From Trichoplusia ni (Eukaryota > Arthropoda > Insecta > Lepidoptera > Noctuidae): DNA of 64,000 nucleotides. Each line of letters opens with the position of its first letter. Positions within the stretch are counted from its first letter, which is position 1. This document shows positions 39,111 to 52,599 of the stretch, piece after piece. The position numbers and the translations under genes are program-made. The stretch spans positions 3,565,673 to 3,629,672 of the forward strand of contig NC_039501.1 of NCBI RefSeq assembly GCF_003590095.1, written 5' to 3'. The notes below the pieces were generated by a model. That model was not told where the DNA came from and searched no databases. It was given only the letters and a program-made list of their open reading frames with translations.

Positions 39111-40310
39111 TAATGTATAATTACTTACTGAACGAGCTATGAGCTGCACTGTTTTTTCATCGCCCAAAAAGCAACTAATAGAACTATACAAACAAAACAT
39201 AATCCACAAATCATTTCACAAAGACCACAAAATATTAATGAAAAACCTTAAATTCACAGAGAAACAAATTTTCTTGAATCCAAATTACAGCAAGCACTTG
39301 TGTTTATTTACTCTTCATTCGAGCGTAGAGTTAAACAAATATTACTAAGCACAATATTATTTACACAAGCTGATTTGTTTGTATGCCCGTATATACCTAC
39401 CACGATGGCTTTCCCGATGTTTGCCAACAAAAATTGATTTTGAATCTCTAATTCTTTTCGTTGCTTTGACGTTTGTACATGGCTTGAGGATTCGAGTATC
39501 ATTTGCATTTGTTTTTATTTGTGTAGTTGCATTTTCTGTAAATTGCTTCGATGTTGGTATTGGGATTTGAAGTTTTTTGAGAATTTATTTTTGGTGTTGC
39601 TGCTTTTTTGCATTTTACCAGCCTACAAAAATTGCTTGCCCAATATTGGTACTTTCATAAAGCTTTTAAGACTTTTTCACTTGTGTTAAATTAGAGTAGA
39701 CGAGGATTGCATAGTTCTATACTTCTGTAATAGATTGCTTTGTGTAAGAAGTTGTGGATTTTTAATAGCTATTGATTTTGCAAAAAAAAACTCAAACTTC
39801 TTTCTCTTTCATGATCCAAATATTAAAAAAAAACGCTAAAGACTCAAAAACTATGATTTTAGTAGAAAAACACGTTATTATCACAGTCTTAAATAAAACT
39901 ATTCCGAAAACAAATAAGTGACAATCCATAAAATAACACCAATTAATCCCTTTACATTCAATTTCCAGATAAAAAACTACACAACGAAAAATACACAAAC
40001 ATTATTCTCATCTTAAAACGTCAGGCACAACATTTCAAAGCAACATCACATACAAATTGTGACGGAATTTTCAGCGTTATTCAAAAAACTTACGTCGACG
40101 CCGTAGTGACGGCGAAATGAAAAGTTACAAAGGGCAGTGTGCAGTGTTCACGAACCACGCCGCGTCAGTCAAACCTGACGACCGATTGTTGATGCACTCT
40201 GGTGCGGATGTGCGAAAAAATGAGAGCAGGATTAACACTAATGACTTCAAATATACTCTATTACAAAGACGATTTGTGTGTTTCTATGTATACCTATTGA
40301 CTCTAAAACG
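39111..40310. other. No gene seen
   Basis: AT-rich. Short frames such as 40117-40482 overlap the LINE remnant and are not genes. Confidence 0.45.
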
Positions 40311-40314
40311 ACTT

Positions 40315-40500
40315 GGTATTTTTTCTCGTGTCCCACCGCTGGGCAAAACCGTTCCCCAAATCCTTTCACGATTCTTCATTCTGGGTCGCATGGAGCGAGC
40401 CCGCGCGGTAAGCGTTAAGGTCGTCTCGCCACCGCTTCCTAGGTCGCCCACGGCGACTCCGTCCATCCGCTGGATCGCATAGAGTGGTCACTTTGGCCCA
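40315..40500 (-). pseudogene. LINE ORF2 C-terminus, minus strand
   Basis: Encodes WAKVTTLCDPADGRSRRGRP, then RKRWRDDLNAYRAG, with a frameshift before the QQW-type end. Confidence 0.6.
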
Positions 40501-40504
40501 AACG

Positions 40505-43495
40505 ACTTGATTCGTTTTGTTTAAATGAGCATAAATATAGATGTCGCATTGGATAACCACATGGGCGTATTTTTCTAGCTCCAGATGACATACGTGAGGA
40601 GAGATGCGGGCAAAAATATTCCTTAAAAAAATAGAAAAAATGTTTTTACTGACTCCACGTTACATGTTTTAATTATTCCGGTTGAAATGAAAAACGGTAA
40701 AAGAAAATATCGTCATATTGAAACTTTCATTTCAAATATTATAGTCTCAAAGAGGAAAAGGCTTTGCCGAGCAGGATTCACAGGTAAAAGTCAGAGACTC
40801 GCATGGCAAAAAAATCCTACGGCTGATTTGTTTCGGTCGAAAATAAAACAACCACATCCATATCTCCTACATTGATGTTCAGAACTCTTTAGTAGACATG
40901 TCACGGATTTAAATTGGAGTAGCCAGCGGAAAAAAATAGTGAATCGACGCGATCGCGGCCTGAATGAGTTCTGTGATGCCATGTGATGTGACTTTTTACA
41001 ACTCTATTTTAATACTTTCTTATTTTGAGAAAGTTTTTTTTTATTGGCGACTTCCTGGTACCCTGGAGAATACCAAATACTGGTTTGCTTGGTTTTTAAT
41101 AGAGATTATGACTGGATATAAAAACCAGATGTCACCATTTGATGTAATTTGATCAAATTGATAAATTTCAGTGTTACAAAAAAAGTACAGATCCATTATT
41201 ATGCATTAAACAACAAGAAAAGAACGTTTTTTTTTATCATCCATAGGGATAATGTCTATTTCTTCTTCAATAGTGTTAATCAATCTTAAAATTTCAGATT
41301 CCTATAAAATCCCAAAAGTCATATCAACTTTCTTCTGAACTGAAAATTCAAAAGTATTTATTACATACCTTCAAAAAATTATGGATTCCAAACTTGCAAC
41401 TTTTCGTAGTTAGTTCGAAGTTCGCTAAAAATAAAGTTTGGACCGAGAATTAAATTGGCAAGTCTCAAGAGTCGACTGGAGGTTAAATACAGTTTATTTC
41501 TAGTTATTTCAAGCGAAAATACGAGACTTTTTGTAGAGCCTTTTCTAAGATTATGTTAAAACTTTTGATCTTAAATTTTGGAATACATGGTTTCATGCAT
41601 TGTTATTTTCGTTCATATATTATTCGACATTGAATATGCTTCAGGTTTGTTAAAGTAATTTAGGTAGTTTTATATTTTCTTTGTGTATGTAGGTATATTT
41701 CTTGGGATGTTTTTATAGCGTTGCATTTTTCTTTTAATTTAATTGATCTTATCCAGCTTCTTCGCAAATTATGATGTGGTCTTCCCGTGTTACGAAATTT
41801 TGCTGAATACAAATTTTATTTAATAAACTATTTTATTGTAAAAGTATTATTTTAAATCAAAATCTCCACATTATTCAAAAATAGCCACAAAAAGAACACA
41901 TTTTTTTCATCACAAGTTTTGTGCCTTCACTCACTCATTCTAGAAAATCTGGCAATACAGTACTTACTAATACTAAATTCTCAAATCCCAAGTGAAATGC
42001 ATAGGCCATAAACCCATCAAGACTAATTAATATCTTCATATCAAATTCATGCAACGCAGTCGCTTCGTAGAACCACATTCAATTCATCAACTAGTAAATT
42101 AGTTATTTGGCATAATGGCGTAATCTCCAGCATGCTATATCTGTAGTAGACATGTTATTAATGAGAGGCCGGTAGGGTTTGGACGGCGTGTGTATGGAGG
42201 TTTTAGGCCTTAGAAATTTTGCCTGTATTTGCAGGCAGATTTTCTCTTTTGAGAGAGTTCTATTGTTTTTCACTTGATATCTGTAGAAAATTATTTGAAA
42301 TCGTGTTACACCCTTTTATTTATAGTACCTACTGACTAGTTTTGAGTATTAGAAACTTTCAATAGATGCACTTCAATCGGCATATTGTTGTTTTCTATAT
42401 TTGGACACACAAAAGTATTTAAAGCTAATCCTCTAGCCGACATTGGGTTTAAAAAGTTAAATGGATAATTTGGACTTAGTCCGATTGTGATGTAATTAAA
42501 TTAACTAGAAAAGGAAGAACACCATGTAGCCTTCGCTAGTTCGACAAAATTCATACGTAACGAACAAGGAAAATTACAAATTATGTTTCCCTTACGCTCA
42601 AACAAAGTTTTAAGATGAGAATAAAACAAATGTTCGCCATTGACAACTTTGGAACTTCTGATGGACGTCCATTCGTCACCAGGTTTTAAATGTATTGGCA
42701 TTGGTGAGATTGAATGGAACCATCCATTCTTCTTAGAAAAGTTTGGGAAGTGGTAATTTGACAAATGTCTGAGCATGTGTGTGCCCAAATGGTGTTGATA
42801 ATGTTATTGTTGCTAGATTATATTTAGGTAACGTATGAGAAGCAAATGTTGTTCAATGGTAAGCTTTAAATAAGTTATACTTTGAAAATTTAAAATCAGG
42901 ATTCGAAGATAAAGATGATATATTGAAGGTATGAATAAAAAAGAAGCAATCAGGTAAATAATGTTGGATGAAGTATTTGCTTATTTGAATAAGAAACTAG
43001 ATGGCAAACCTTAAGATCAGGTGGGCAGTGATATTATAAAATATAGTATAGCAGAAAGAGTTCAGACCCGAAGAGCTAGAGACAGTTGAAAATGGCCTAA
43101 TGGGATAGACAAAGGGAGATCAAGACTATATAATATAATAAGGATGAAGCCAATCTAAATTCCCAGGCTCAAATTATCAAAATTTTATAATAAACTCTTC
43201 ATGTTAATGAAAAAAAATATATAAAAATATTTATAATCAAATGAACTTGAAAACTAAAGGTCTTTCGACCGCTAGCCTAGCCCATGACTGAATTATATAT
43301 ATGATTCCCGAAATAATACGAATTATCTTTTATAACCGCAAAATAAGATTTCAAAACGTTGTCTATACTAGTTAAGGACACATTTCCAATAATTCGAAAT
43401 GACAGGTATCAAAGAAGATTTTGTTTATGTACGCGAATTTAGATCACTTAGAATTATTTAAGAGAGGTAGCAAAATGTCAAATATTTTCCACTGT
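40505..43495. other. No gene seen
   Basis: No recognised repeat or exon in about 3 kb. A 95-codon minus-strand frame at 42501-42788 has no motif I know. Confidence 0.4.
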
Positions 43496-43499
43496 AGTG

Positions 43500-43760
43500 T
43501 AAGAGCTAAGGTATTTTTCCCACGTTTTTATATACTCACTTTCTTGTTTGTATGTTTGTTTGTCGTTCCGGTTGGATTTTTGTAACTCAATTTTGAGTCA
43601 CTTCACGATGAGCTAGCAGACTGCAATTTTCAGGGTAGCTTTGAACCTGATTACAAAGCGATTTGCAACTATAAAAAAACGCTAGACCGATTTTGATGAA
43701 ATTTAAATGGAGGAAACATTTGTACGTGGAGGAAATGTGTGTATTTAGATCTTTTAATTT
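43500..43760 (+). repeat. Diverged dispersed repeat with Helitron-like core
   Basis: The stretch has TTTGTTTGTCGTTCCGG and ACCGATTTTGATGAAATTTA, words shared with Helitron-like repeats in moths; a shorter related piece is at 55130-55190. No clear ends. Confidence 0.35.
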
Positions 43761-43764
43761 TTTT

Positions 43765-46700
43765 TAGGATTGCGTCTTCCATTATGTGTAAGTAAACTAA
43801 ACTAAATGCCCGTTATGTGTAAAAGAAAATAAACTGTGTAACAGTTTTAAAGAGTTTGACGATAGGCTCTACTTTATAGATAAAAGTTTCGATTTGTAAC
43901 CTGCTCTTGTACTAAATTCTTTTACAAAGAAAATTTCGTCTTGAATGTTTTTGTAAGATGATTTTATGGTTATCGCACAAAAGTACTCGGCTAAAGACAA
44001 ATATATTTGTTATTTTATATCTGTATGTTCGTGTTATTCTTTGTCAGGTGAACATAACAAAGGTATTCTATGTTAAGTGAACTCGGGTTAAATGGTATAT
44101 TGAAAGGTTATTTTGCGAGAAAAACAAAATGGTTAACTGTTTTCGTTATCTCTAAGTGGAATTATTAAGGGTTGGTTCCGATTCTCTTTTTGTTTTTTTT
44201 GTCAGTCTGCTTACCTATTTTAATGATGCTGATGATGATTTCTCAAATAGATCAAGACGATACTATAAAACCTAAGCTTAGAATGAATATTGCAACGATA
44301 TCCAAAGCCGGTATGACAGCGTAAACCTCTTTAAAAATGTGATTGTTATTGTTGTTAATGTTATTTGAAAATTTAACTGTGTAGGTCGAAAAGATAAAAG
44401 GAATATTCGAGATGAATGGAAATTTGTTAAGCAGTTGACTTAACATTTTCAGCATTTTAAAACTTCAGAAACCAATCAAACCACTTTTCAGAATCCCAAA
44501 GAAAAAATCATTTACATTTACTAACAAATCGAAACTCTACAAGTAAAAGGTGGATTATTCCCAGTACAGAGGCAATGGAGATAGTTTAACAAGATTGTGT
44601 GCTAGACAGCTAGCTCATACTATATGAGTGACATAATTTTACCAAGATACGAGGTTGTTCCCAAAGCGGTAATTTGAATTCTGTTTCTGTTACTAATATT
44701 TTGTCATGGAGATTTATCGAATAGCAGACATCCCGAGCTGATCAAATCACTTGATTCTTGTACTTTGATAGTTTAGGTTAAGTAATTCTTCGTGTGACGA
44801 CTATTTAAAAAAGGAGTGTTTTTATTCAACTTTTTAATGTTTATCAAGCGTGGCTTCTCCCAAGCTGTTATTGCTTTGAATCTTACGGAGCAAAGTAGAT
44901 TTATGCATTTTTATTCCTCATAAAATAAGGTATTTTGAAAACTACTAAGTATCGTATGCAATAATACAACAAAATAATTATAAATTATTATTATAAATCA
45001 CTATAATAATAAATATTTTTTTTACCTTTCTCAATCAAATATGACAGAATCAAGAATTAAAAGCATGAATAATAATTTTCAGTACTCAAAAACAGAATAT
45101 ATTATTTGAAGCTAAGCCAGAGCGACTGAAATGCCATCTATTATGCACTATTACTAAATCCTTAAAACAAAACTGCTGGCAATGAGAATGCAAGACGACA
45201 CACTATACAACTTATATCTCCCTCTCGCTTCCACTGCAACAACGATCCCACTTTGAGATAATGCGTTAGGCCCTCTAGACCAAAAGCGACTAAAGCGCCA
45301 TCTATCCGTTGAAGCAGTATATTACGAACTGACAAGAGCATTGTGAAATGCCATCGTCGTTATAACAAGTGCTTAGTTGACTCTCAAACCGGATACGACA
45401 ATTGAGATAGAAGTTGACTGCTAGATGAGACTGGAATTTAATAATTTAGGAAATTACTTCACCTAAAATGAAGAAAAAATAGGAAAATGGTAATTATTTA
45501 TTATTTTATTGTTACTAGCCTAGAAAGCTCCTCTACGGACGAAATAATCCTCACTCTTCTTCCACTTGTCTCTCTCATGAGCCGCGAGTGACCAGTTCAG
45601 TAAGAACGAATCCAAGTCATTCCGCCATCTACGTCTGAGTCTGAGTATTACAGACCATTCCGTGGTAATTTTTGCCTATTAATTGATTGGCCTACGACAA
45701 ACGTATCCAGACCAATTCCACTTCAATGTGGAGTAACATATTAAATAAGAAGAAATTATCTGCACTACTTAGCTAAAATTGTTTGTCCAATTACTGAAGT
45801 AATCCTATATAATTTTAGTATCTCGTACTTTAGAATGTGGCGATTCAGAATTTCAGTGATGCTTTGAAAAATGAGAATAAAAATAATGATTAACATGGAT
45901 TAAAAAAACATCGTTATTCATACAAACATTATTTATTCTACTTCCACATCTGTACAGATTGAAAGAAAGATTTTTTTTTTTTAGAAAACAGTACTTTAAG
46001 TTGTTACATATATTATTATAAATGAGTATCTTGTATTAGAATACTAGATGATAATGCTAGAACCATAACTGAAATAAACTTAAAGTCAGCTTTCTCGAAT
46101 TCGTTCAATATATAAACATTCAATAATAATTCTAAACAACAATATCAGTAGACACAAAATACCAAACAAATGAAAAACTTCCAGTCGCTCTATAAATTCT
46201 GCGATTTAAGCGTTTTAAAAATAAAAAAATCTTTGTAGTTCCACAGAGAGCTGTAGACAATACAACAAAGCTACGCCACTGGGGCCACTTTGTGGGAAAA
46301 GGCTTTACTGTTCTATGACGTCACTGGATCGAATGCTTAGGCAGTGTATGAAATGAGTGATGTATTCTATTTTATGTTACCGTAAATCCTTCGTTCTATG
46401 GAAAGTGGGCTAGTGGAAGGATTTATTGGCTGATATATTACTGAGGCTATTCTTTTATGACTATCCGAAGACCTATTAAGAAAGAGTTGGACTCGTGACA
46501 CTGAAGGTTCCGTTCAAATAAGCTACGAAAAATTGATGACCTATGAATTTTATAACCGGACCATACCTTGATTTTAGGTTTACCGAAAACGTTTAGAGGT
46601 TCGATTTGTTGTTTGTCCATCTGTCCTTCTGTCTGTCCATCCGTCTGTTCATTACCAGGCTATATCTTGTGTCGTCATCATTATCACCAGCCCATATTCG

Positions 46701-47240
46701 TCCACTGCTGACGCTGCCGACATAGGCCTCTACAAATGCACGCGATCGAGATTTATCTTTGGCTGCTGGCATCCAGCTCCTACCAGCCAGTATGTTGTGT
46801 TAACTATAACTATCACGGTTCATGTATATAATACAGCCTAATATTTTCACTATTCGATTTGTTTTTTAATGTTCAATAGATAACAAATCAAATATAAAAT
46901 AAAAGCCAGTCCAAAGCAATTATAATTTTGAACCAATCGTTACTTAATACATTGCTAGCAAAATGGGTAATAACTCCTTTCTCGCAAAATACTGCATTCC
47001 AACTACCAAAATTCGGAATCATATGATTTTAATGTTTGAATCCGTGAATGCAATATCGATTCCTTTTGGAAGCCTGCACTGAAAACAAAGGGTTGGAAAC
47101 CCATTCTGAAGAGCTATGAGACCATTTCGTTTGCCTTTTGGTCATCGCTAGCCATTAATTTTTTTTATCCTCATTCTTTGTGCTATAAACAATGAAAATG
47201 ATATTTTTTGTTCTTGTTTTTAACTGTAAATATCGTAGTA
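43765..47240. other. No gene; repeat remnants
   Basis: A dispersed repeat at 45110-45360 (two AAATGCCATC-type words), the LINE end at 45520, an 'atcacggttc' repeat at 46600-46840 and a degraded LINE-like block at 46675-46800. Confidence 0.4.
45520..45645 (-). pseudogene. LINE ORF2 C-terminus, minus strand
   Basis: Minus strand reads RWRNDLDSFLLNWSLAAHER, then DKWKKSEDYFVRRGAF and a stop. Pattern matches RWRDDLD..W..A..R..W..L.EAF ends of LINEs. Confidence 0.6.
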
Positions 47241-47249
47241 ACTATCGAA

Positions 47250-47385
47250 AGGATGATTCGTTATTAAATGATGCAACGGTTTATTCACGCGTCGGTGCAA
47301 CTCGCGACCCAAAAGAATCAGTTCATAATATAGGTTGGGGCCGAAACTAGTCAGGCAATCTCGATAAACACACCTGAGTTAATCG
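47250..47385 (+). repeat. Same dispersed repeat, copy 3
   Basis: GATGCAACGGTTTATTCACGCG followed by a degraded CTCGCGACCC and GGGCCGAAACTAGTC. Confidence 0.5.
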
Positions 47386-47470
47386 TTGTCATTGTCTAGG
47401 AACTTTAGTTATTGTTTTTGCAAACTACTAATGGACCCCTAGGAACAAAGATCTTTTACTTATTAAAATA

Positions 47471-47727
47471 CTAGCTGTTGCCCGCGACTTCGTCCCCGTG
47501 GGTAGAAGATATAAGTTACGATTTATACCTGCCCTGTTTTTTTCACATTTTCCATTGTATCTTCGCTCCTATTAGTCGCAGCGTGATGGTTTATAGCCTT
47601 AAGCCTTCCTCGATGAATAGTCTATTCAACACAAAAAGAATTTTTCAATTTGGACCAGTAGTTCCTGAGATTAGCGCGTTCAAACAAATAAACAAACAAA
47701 CTCTCCAGCTTTATATATTAGTATAGA
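47471..47727 (-). mobile_element. Non-autonomous Helitron (LEP1-like)
   Basis: Full-length inverted copy. The plus strand reads CTAGCTGTTGCCCGCGACTTC at the left and ends ATATATTAGTATAGA. Confidence 0.8.
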
Positions 47728-47854
47728 TGTGTGTTTTTTGTATAGGAAACTTATGACATCCTCATGTAACTTTACATAAAATGATCGATCGATCATTCTC
47801 GATGTTATAAAGTAATATGGTAATGATATATATTGCCAGATACTACTTCACGCT

Positions 47855-47945
47855 GTGGTGGTCTTGCGGTTTTATGTATGGATTGTATGCTCGAAGTGCA
47901 GGTTTGAATCCAACGTAGGGGAAGGACTAATGGGCTTTTTCAAAG
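47855..47945 (+). repeat. tRNA-like SINE head, diverged
   Basis: GCTGTGGTGGTCTTGCGG and AGTGCAGGTTTGAATCC are spaced like A and B boxes. Nothing further is recognised. Confidence 0.35.
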
Positions 47946-48336
47946 TTGTCCGTACTTTTTAATGATTGCAAGACTCCACTGGCATTTAGGGTATAAAATA
48001 TATCGTCAATCCTGGACTTACAAGAAAGGTATTTATAATAGCTATGATGGCTATTAGTGATAGTGATCCTGTGGTGTGTTGATGTTCAAACCTCTAATGG
48101 AAGAAGGTCTCACCTAACGTTAATTGGCTGGTATTTTTTAAATAGTTTGTCTTACTATATTACCATAATCGTGCTCGCGGCTTCGCTGCGTGCGTCTTGG
48201 TTATGGCTACAAAAACATTTTCCTAGTTAAAAAAAGTCAGATAGAATTAGCCTGTTTTAATCCAAGGTACCGCCATACTTAATTTAATTGATCAGTTTGT
48301 CCGTTTTGGCATAAAGATGTAACTAATATCTAAATA

Positions 48337-48370
48337 ATTTGCATTTATGCGTGTATGCATAAATGCAAAT
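48337..48370. repeat. Perfect short palindrome
   Basis: 14-bp arms ATTTGCATTTATGC around 6 bases. Each arm contains ATTTGCAT, an octamer-like word. Confidence 0.7.
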
Positions 48371-48810
48371 GTACTAAAACTCTTTCGCATTTACAGTAGT
48401 AATGTGATGTGGTTTAATTTAAATTTAAATGTATAAGTAAATTAAGGAACTAAAATAAACTTACTTGCAGTTGGGAAAATAGGGCTAATATATTTTATTT
48501 TGAAAACATAGTATTTGTTTGTTAAGCTATTATGATGCGTAATAAAACGAGTCCTCCATAAAACGAAAACCACAATATTTTCGGAACATTTTGCTATTTC
48601 ACGAAGATTAATGTCAAGCACACAAGTTTTCCAATAATACGACTTAGCATTTCTCAGAAATCGCTTGAGTTCAACGAGTATTTAGAAAACCGGAAAATAA
48701 ATGGGATACAAACATTATATTTAACTTAAGTCTAACATAACTAAAAAAAAACAGAGCTCACATTCATGACCGTTGCAGGCCTTGCTTAACCTTATTGTTT
48801 ATTTTTGCAG

Positions 48811-48908
48811 TAACAGTGGTAAAAGAAAGGAAGCGTCAGGAACATTTTCCGAACAGTCTAAGTTGGCCTCCATCTTGGGCGTATGAGCGACGGGATGTTC
48901 AAAATTAA
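48811..48908 (+). CDS. Isolated candidate exon, unknown gene
   Basis: An excellent acceptor (tttatttttgcag) is followed by an open frame TVVKERKRQEHFPNSLSWPP that ends in TAA at 48906. A gtatga donor at 48881 would instead leave in phase 2. The composition resembles the gene starting at 54023, but that gene already has its own start. I found no partner exon. Confidence 0.25.
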
Positions 48909-49424
48909 AGCGTCAATGTTAACTTGTAGATTGTATAATGTGAACTTATAACGTTATGGAGTAGAAAACAATAGGACGGTTGAGATGGAATATTATTTGG
49001 AGCCAATAGGTTAGTACATGCTCGCTATTTTTATGACAACTGTCTTGACAAGCAAAACGAACGTCGTCGCACCTAGCGCCACCTACTACTCTATTAGGGT
49101 ATATAACCCGCTCCCTTTTTAAATTTACCACTTACTCATTATAATAATAGTTATGGACACACATTTCTAACATTTCCACAATCAATTAAAATCGACTAAC
49201 TAAACAAAGTATTCTCAATTTATCCGCGCGCCGTCATATATTTTCTTTGCAAACTTTGACTGTTAATTCCAACGTTTCTAACATAAAGCCTGGTTATAAA
49301 CGGACGGAGAAATAGTGAAGTCTTAATAGTATGATTCCGCTTTTACCCTTTGACTATTAATGGAACCCAAGATTTATGAAATTATAACTTGGGTATATTC
49401 TTGGGTATATTGTGTACATGTATT

Positions 49425-49670
49425 CCGTGTTTCGGAAGGCACGTTAAATTGTGGGTCCCGGCTGTTATTCCTACATCTTTGCCAGTCGTTACAGGTAGTC
49501 AGAAGCTTGAAAAGTCTGACAGCCAGTCTAACCAAGGGGTGTCGTGTTGCCCAGGTAACTGGGTTGAGGAGGTCAGATAGGCAGTCGCTCCTTGTAAAAC
49601 ACTGGTACTTAGCTGAAACCGATTGGACTGGTAGCCGACCCCAAAATAGTTGGGAAAAGGCTAGGCCGAT
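49425..49670 (+). mobile_element. 5S-derived SINE, 5'-truncated
   Basis: It lacks the 5S head and begins at TTCCGTGTTTCGGAAGG. From there it matches the 52.7-kb copy with only a few differences, so both are recent. Confidence 0.75.
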
Positions 49671-49949
49671 GATTCGTGGGTATAGACATGAGCTTAGCGA
49701 ACTAAACATCTGTAAAATGAAGCTTACGAAGTCTTAAAAAAATATTTTCAAATGTACCTATTATTTTAAATGCTTCAAGGTTTTTATAGTATCACTCTGT
49801 GAAATTGAGAGCTATAAATAAGTGGATAAAATGGAAATAAAGTGTATCCATAAATGATTTTCCACAGTCCAGGTCAATTGTGCATTTAACTTGCATGTGC
49901 AGTCGGATTATCATTTTCGATTAAACTCCATTGTTTTTCACATCTTGAA

Positions 49950-49982
49950 AATCACGCAGACAAAGTCGCGGGCAACAGCTAG
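49950..49982 (+). repeat. Helitron 3'-end fragment
   Basis: Only the last 30 bases are present: AAAGTCGCGGGCAACAGCTAG, then T. Confidence 0.5.
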
Positions 49983-50564
49983 TTACAAATAAATATATAC
50001 CAACGCAGATAAAAATATTTCAATTACAGCTTCGACCACAACACAACAAAACCCCCTCAATGATAATAATATGAAAAGCAAGAATGAAGATGTTTTTGGT
50101 GTACGGTAGGGTAAGGAGGCCGATAAAGGGATCACAAGTAACAACGATGACGTGGCTATATTCACGTCACTACGTCATTTTATTACATGGTTGGTTTGAG
50201 GTGAACTTTGACGTAAATGTTGATAGAGATAAAAGTTATGCACTACAAAAAAGTCTTATAGCATAAGAGTTTGATATAGGCTAATAGGCTCCAATTCCGC
50301 ATTTAAAAATCTGATGAATTAATTCGAATTGGATTAATTGGATATTTAGTACGTGGTGGAACACTCATAGTCAATACGATGAATTTCCAATTATTGTGTT
50401 CGCAAAATGTTTTGGAAAATACAAATAATAAATTATAAGGAATGATAAGTTAAATTAACTTTTTCAAAGTTACGGGTATTATGTCCTTTCTACTGACAAA
50501 CGGTAAAACCTGATTTCCATATTTTGAAAACTGAGCTAGCATGATGACCAATGGTCAACCCTTC

Positions 50565-50605
50565 CCTACAGGAAAAAGGCCTAAGCCCAGCAGTGGGACA
50601 TGTAT
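50565..50605 (+). pseudogene. LINE ORF2 end, plus strand
   Basis: Degraded KKA*AQQWDM remnant. Confidence 0.45.
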
Positions 50606-50814
50606 AGGAATAAGTTAATAAAGTATTGTTGTCAAAACATTCAGCGAAGATTATTGTCAGCTACATTAGAAATTTTCCACTAATATGAAAATAACGGACT
50701 TTCTAGGATAAAGCAATCGAGTTTCTTTGCTTGAGTTAACGGCGGCGGCGGCGTTATTTTGAAACATTTCATTTCATGATAAAATGGGAATGCAATTTTT
50801 ATCATGAATAGATA

Positions 50815-50938
50815 TAGTTGTGACCTCACCGCACCAGTTCATGATTAAGGATTCCGGTTTTGTCCGAAACTAGTCGGGCAATGCTGATGAATTCGCGTGA
50901 GTGAATAAAAAATCGTTTTCACGATAGTTACTATACAG
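50815..50938 (+). repeat. Same dispersed repeat, copy 4
   Basis: GTTCATGATTAAGGATTCCGG and GAAACTAGTCGGGCAATGC with the shared ATTTTCACGATAGTTAC-type end. Confidence 0.5.
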
Positions 50939-50940
50939 CT

Positions 50941-50992
50941 ATCATCATCATCATCATCCACAGCCTTTATCCTCCCATTTCTGGGCATAGAA
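50941..50992 (-). repeat. LINE tail, minus strand
   Basis: (ATC)n followed by CACAGCCTTTATCCTCCC, the reverse of the 5462 and 27417 tails. Confidence 0.5.
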
Positions 50993-52200
50993 AGCTATTC
51001 TTCGATATTATTCTTATATTCTATACTAAATTTTTCAGTTAATCAATAAAAATCGGAAGGAACAAGACCATAAATTGATAATATTTCATACAAAAAGAAA
51101 ACAACACCAGAATCAAGACTGAAATTATAATATTTTTTTTACATGCAATGTGAAAGCAGAATGTCTTAATTTTAATGAAAAACACTCTTAATAAAATTCA
51201 AATAAATTATATTTTTGCTCAACCCCACAACTTCCTATACCTTGTACCAAAAGTACCAGGTGGCTTATAGGTAGCAATCGATCATGCTCATAAGGTGACA
51301 AGTGCCAACACGGACGAATCAATAGGAGCTGGTTTTATGTGGCTCGTCCTGAGTGTATTGCTGTTTTAGGGTTATATCATAATGTTATGGGGTAGTATAG
51401 GGGGGTTAATTTTATTTTAGGTGTTCGAGAAGTTTTGAGTGTGATGGACGAATTTATTGGATTTGAGTTGGAGGAAATTTTTGGGTGGTCAAAAATAGAC
51501 AAGTAGGTGTAGAAGAAAATTAAATTATTAGCTTTGTGATGGATTTTATAAATAGCAAATCATTGTTAATCTAACAAGAAAAGAATAAAAAAAATCTAAT
51601 TTCGAAGCGACGCTAAGAAACATCGACGAAATGTTTCAAATGGATACACTCCGCTGTTAAGAATAAAGTGAATTCCCGTCATAAGATACATACAATATAA
51701 GTCTGCGAAATCATTCCGCTTTCTGTCCATCCGTCTTTCATCAGGCTGTATCCTATCCGCTGTTATGGTAATAATATTTGTGTGTGTAGAAAACTAGACA
51801 ACCCTCACCTGATTAGCTTTATTTAGGCTCCTCGTACGAAACCCTCGCATTCGAATCCGATTAGCCCTTCACTGGTTTATTCATTTTTAAAATGATTAGC
51901 GTAACTTTCTTTTCATTAAAATTCTCTGAAAACACAGTACACACTTTGAACAACCCAAAAAAACGAAAGAAAATTCATACATGACGTAGATCGATGGAAA
52001 CCCCTAAAAATATAAGAACATGTCAACAGAATAAAGCTCCAAAAGACGGGACACAATATATTATAATGTGTCTACCCTTCAAGCAAGGGTTGGAAGCATT
52101 TGCAAAAGATTAAGGATACCCTTTTAAAGGTGGATGCGTAACTAATACGAAAACTTCCGTTTGCGGAAACATGCTTGTAGGATGCTTGTGGAAATATTGT
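50993..52200. other. No gene seen
   Basis: AT-rich spacer between a LINE tail and a Helitron. Confidence 0.45.
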
Positions 52201-52207
52201 TAGTAAA

Positions 52208-52470
52208 TCTATACTAATATATAAAGCTGAAGAGTTTGTTTGTTTGAAGGCGCTAATCTTAGGAAGCACTGGTTCAAATAGAAATTTTTGTGTTGAATAG
52301 ACCATTCATCGAGGAAGGTAGGCATACCATCACGCTGCGACTAATAGGAGTGAAGATATAATGGAAAATGTGGAAAAACACAGAAAATTATTCATCTTCG
52401 AGGGCTTTCGTTCAAAAATTCCTAACTTATATATTCTAACCACGCGGACGAAGTCGCCGGCAACAGCTAG
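52208..52470 (+). mobile_element. Non-autonomous Helitron (LEP1-like)
   Basis: It has the full form: TCTATACTAATATATAAAGC at the left and GACGAAGTCGCCGGCAACAGCTAG-type end at the right, with A before and T after. Confidence 0.8.
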
Positions 52471-52599
52471 TTAAAGATATTTTAGAATTATACAAATTTT
52501 AGGAAGTCAATTACAATCATCCTATCTGGATAGTGTCAATTATGTTATTGGTTTTATTTATTTACACTTTTTATAAATTACATTAAATGGATACGATAA

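Noticed and set aside
49095..49110. GGGTATATAACCC, a TATA-like palindrome.
   Set aside because: There is no gene start or exon signal in range on either strand.
49360..49737. 125-codon plus-strand and 111-codon minus-strand frames.
   Set aside because: Both lie over the 5S-derived SINE at 49425-49670 and recur in the 52.7-kb copy, so they are not genes.
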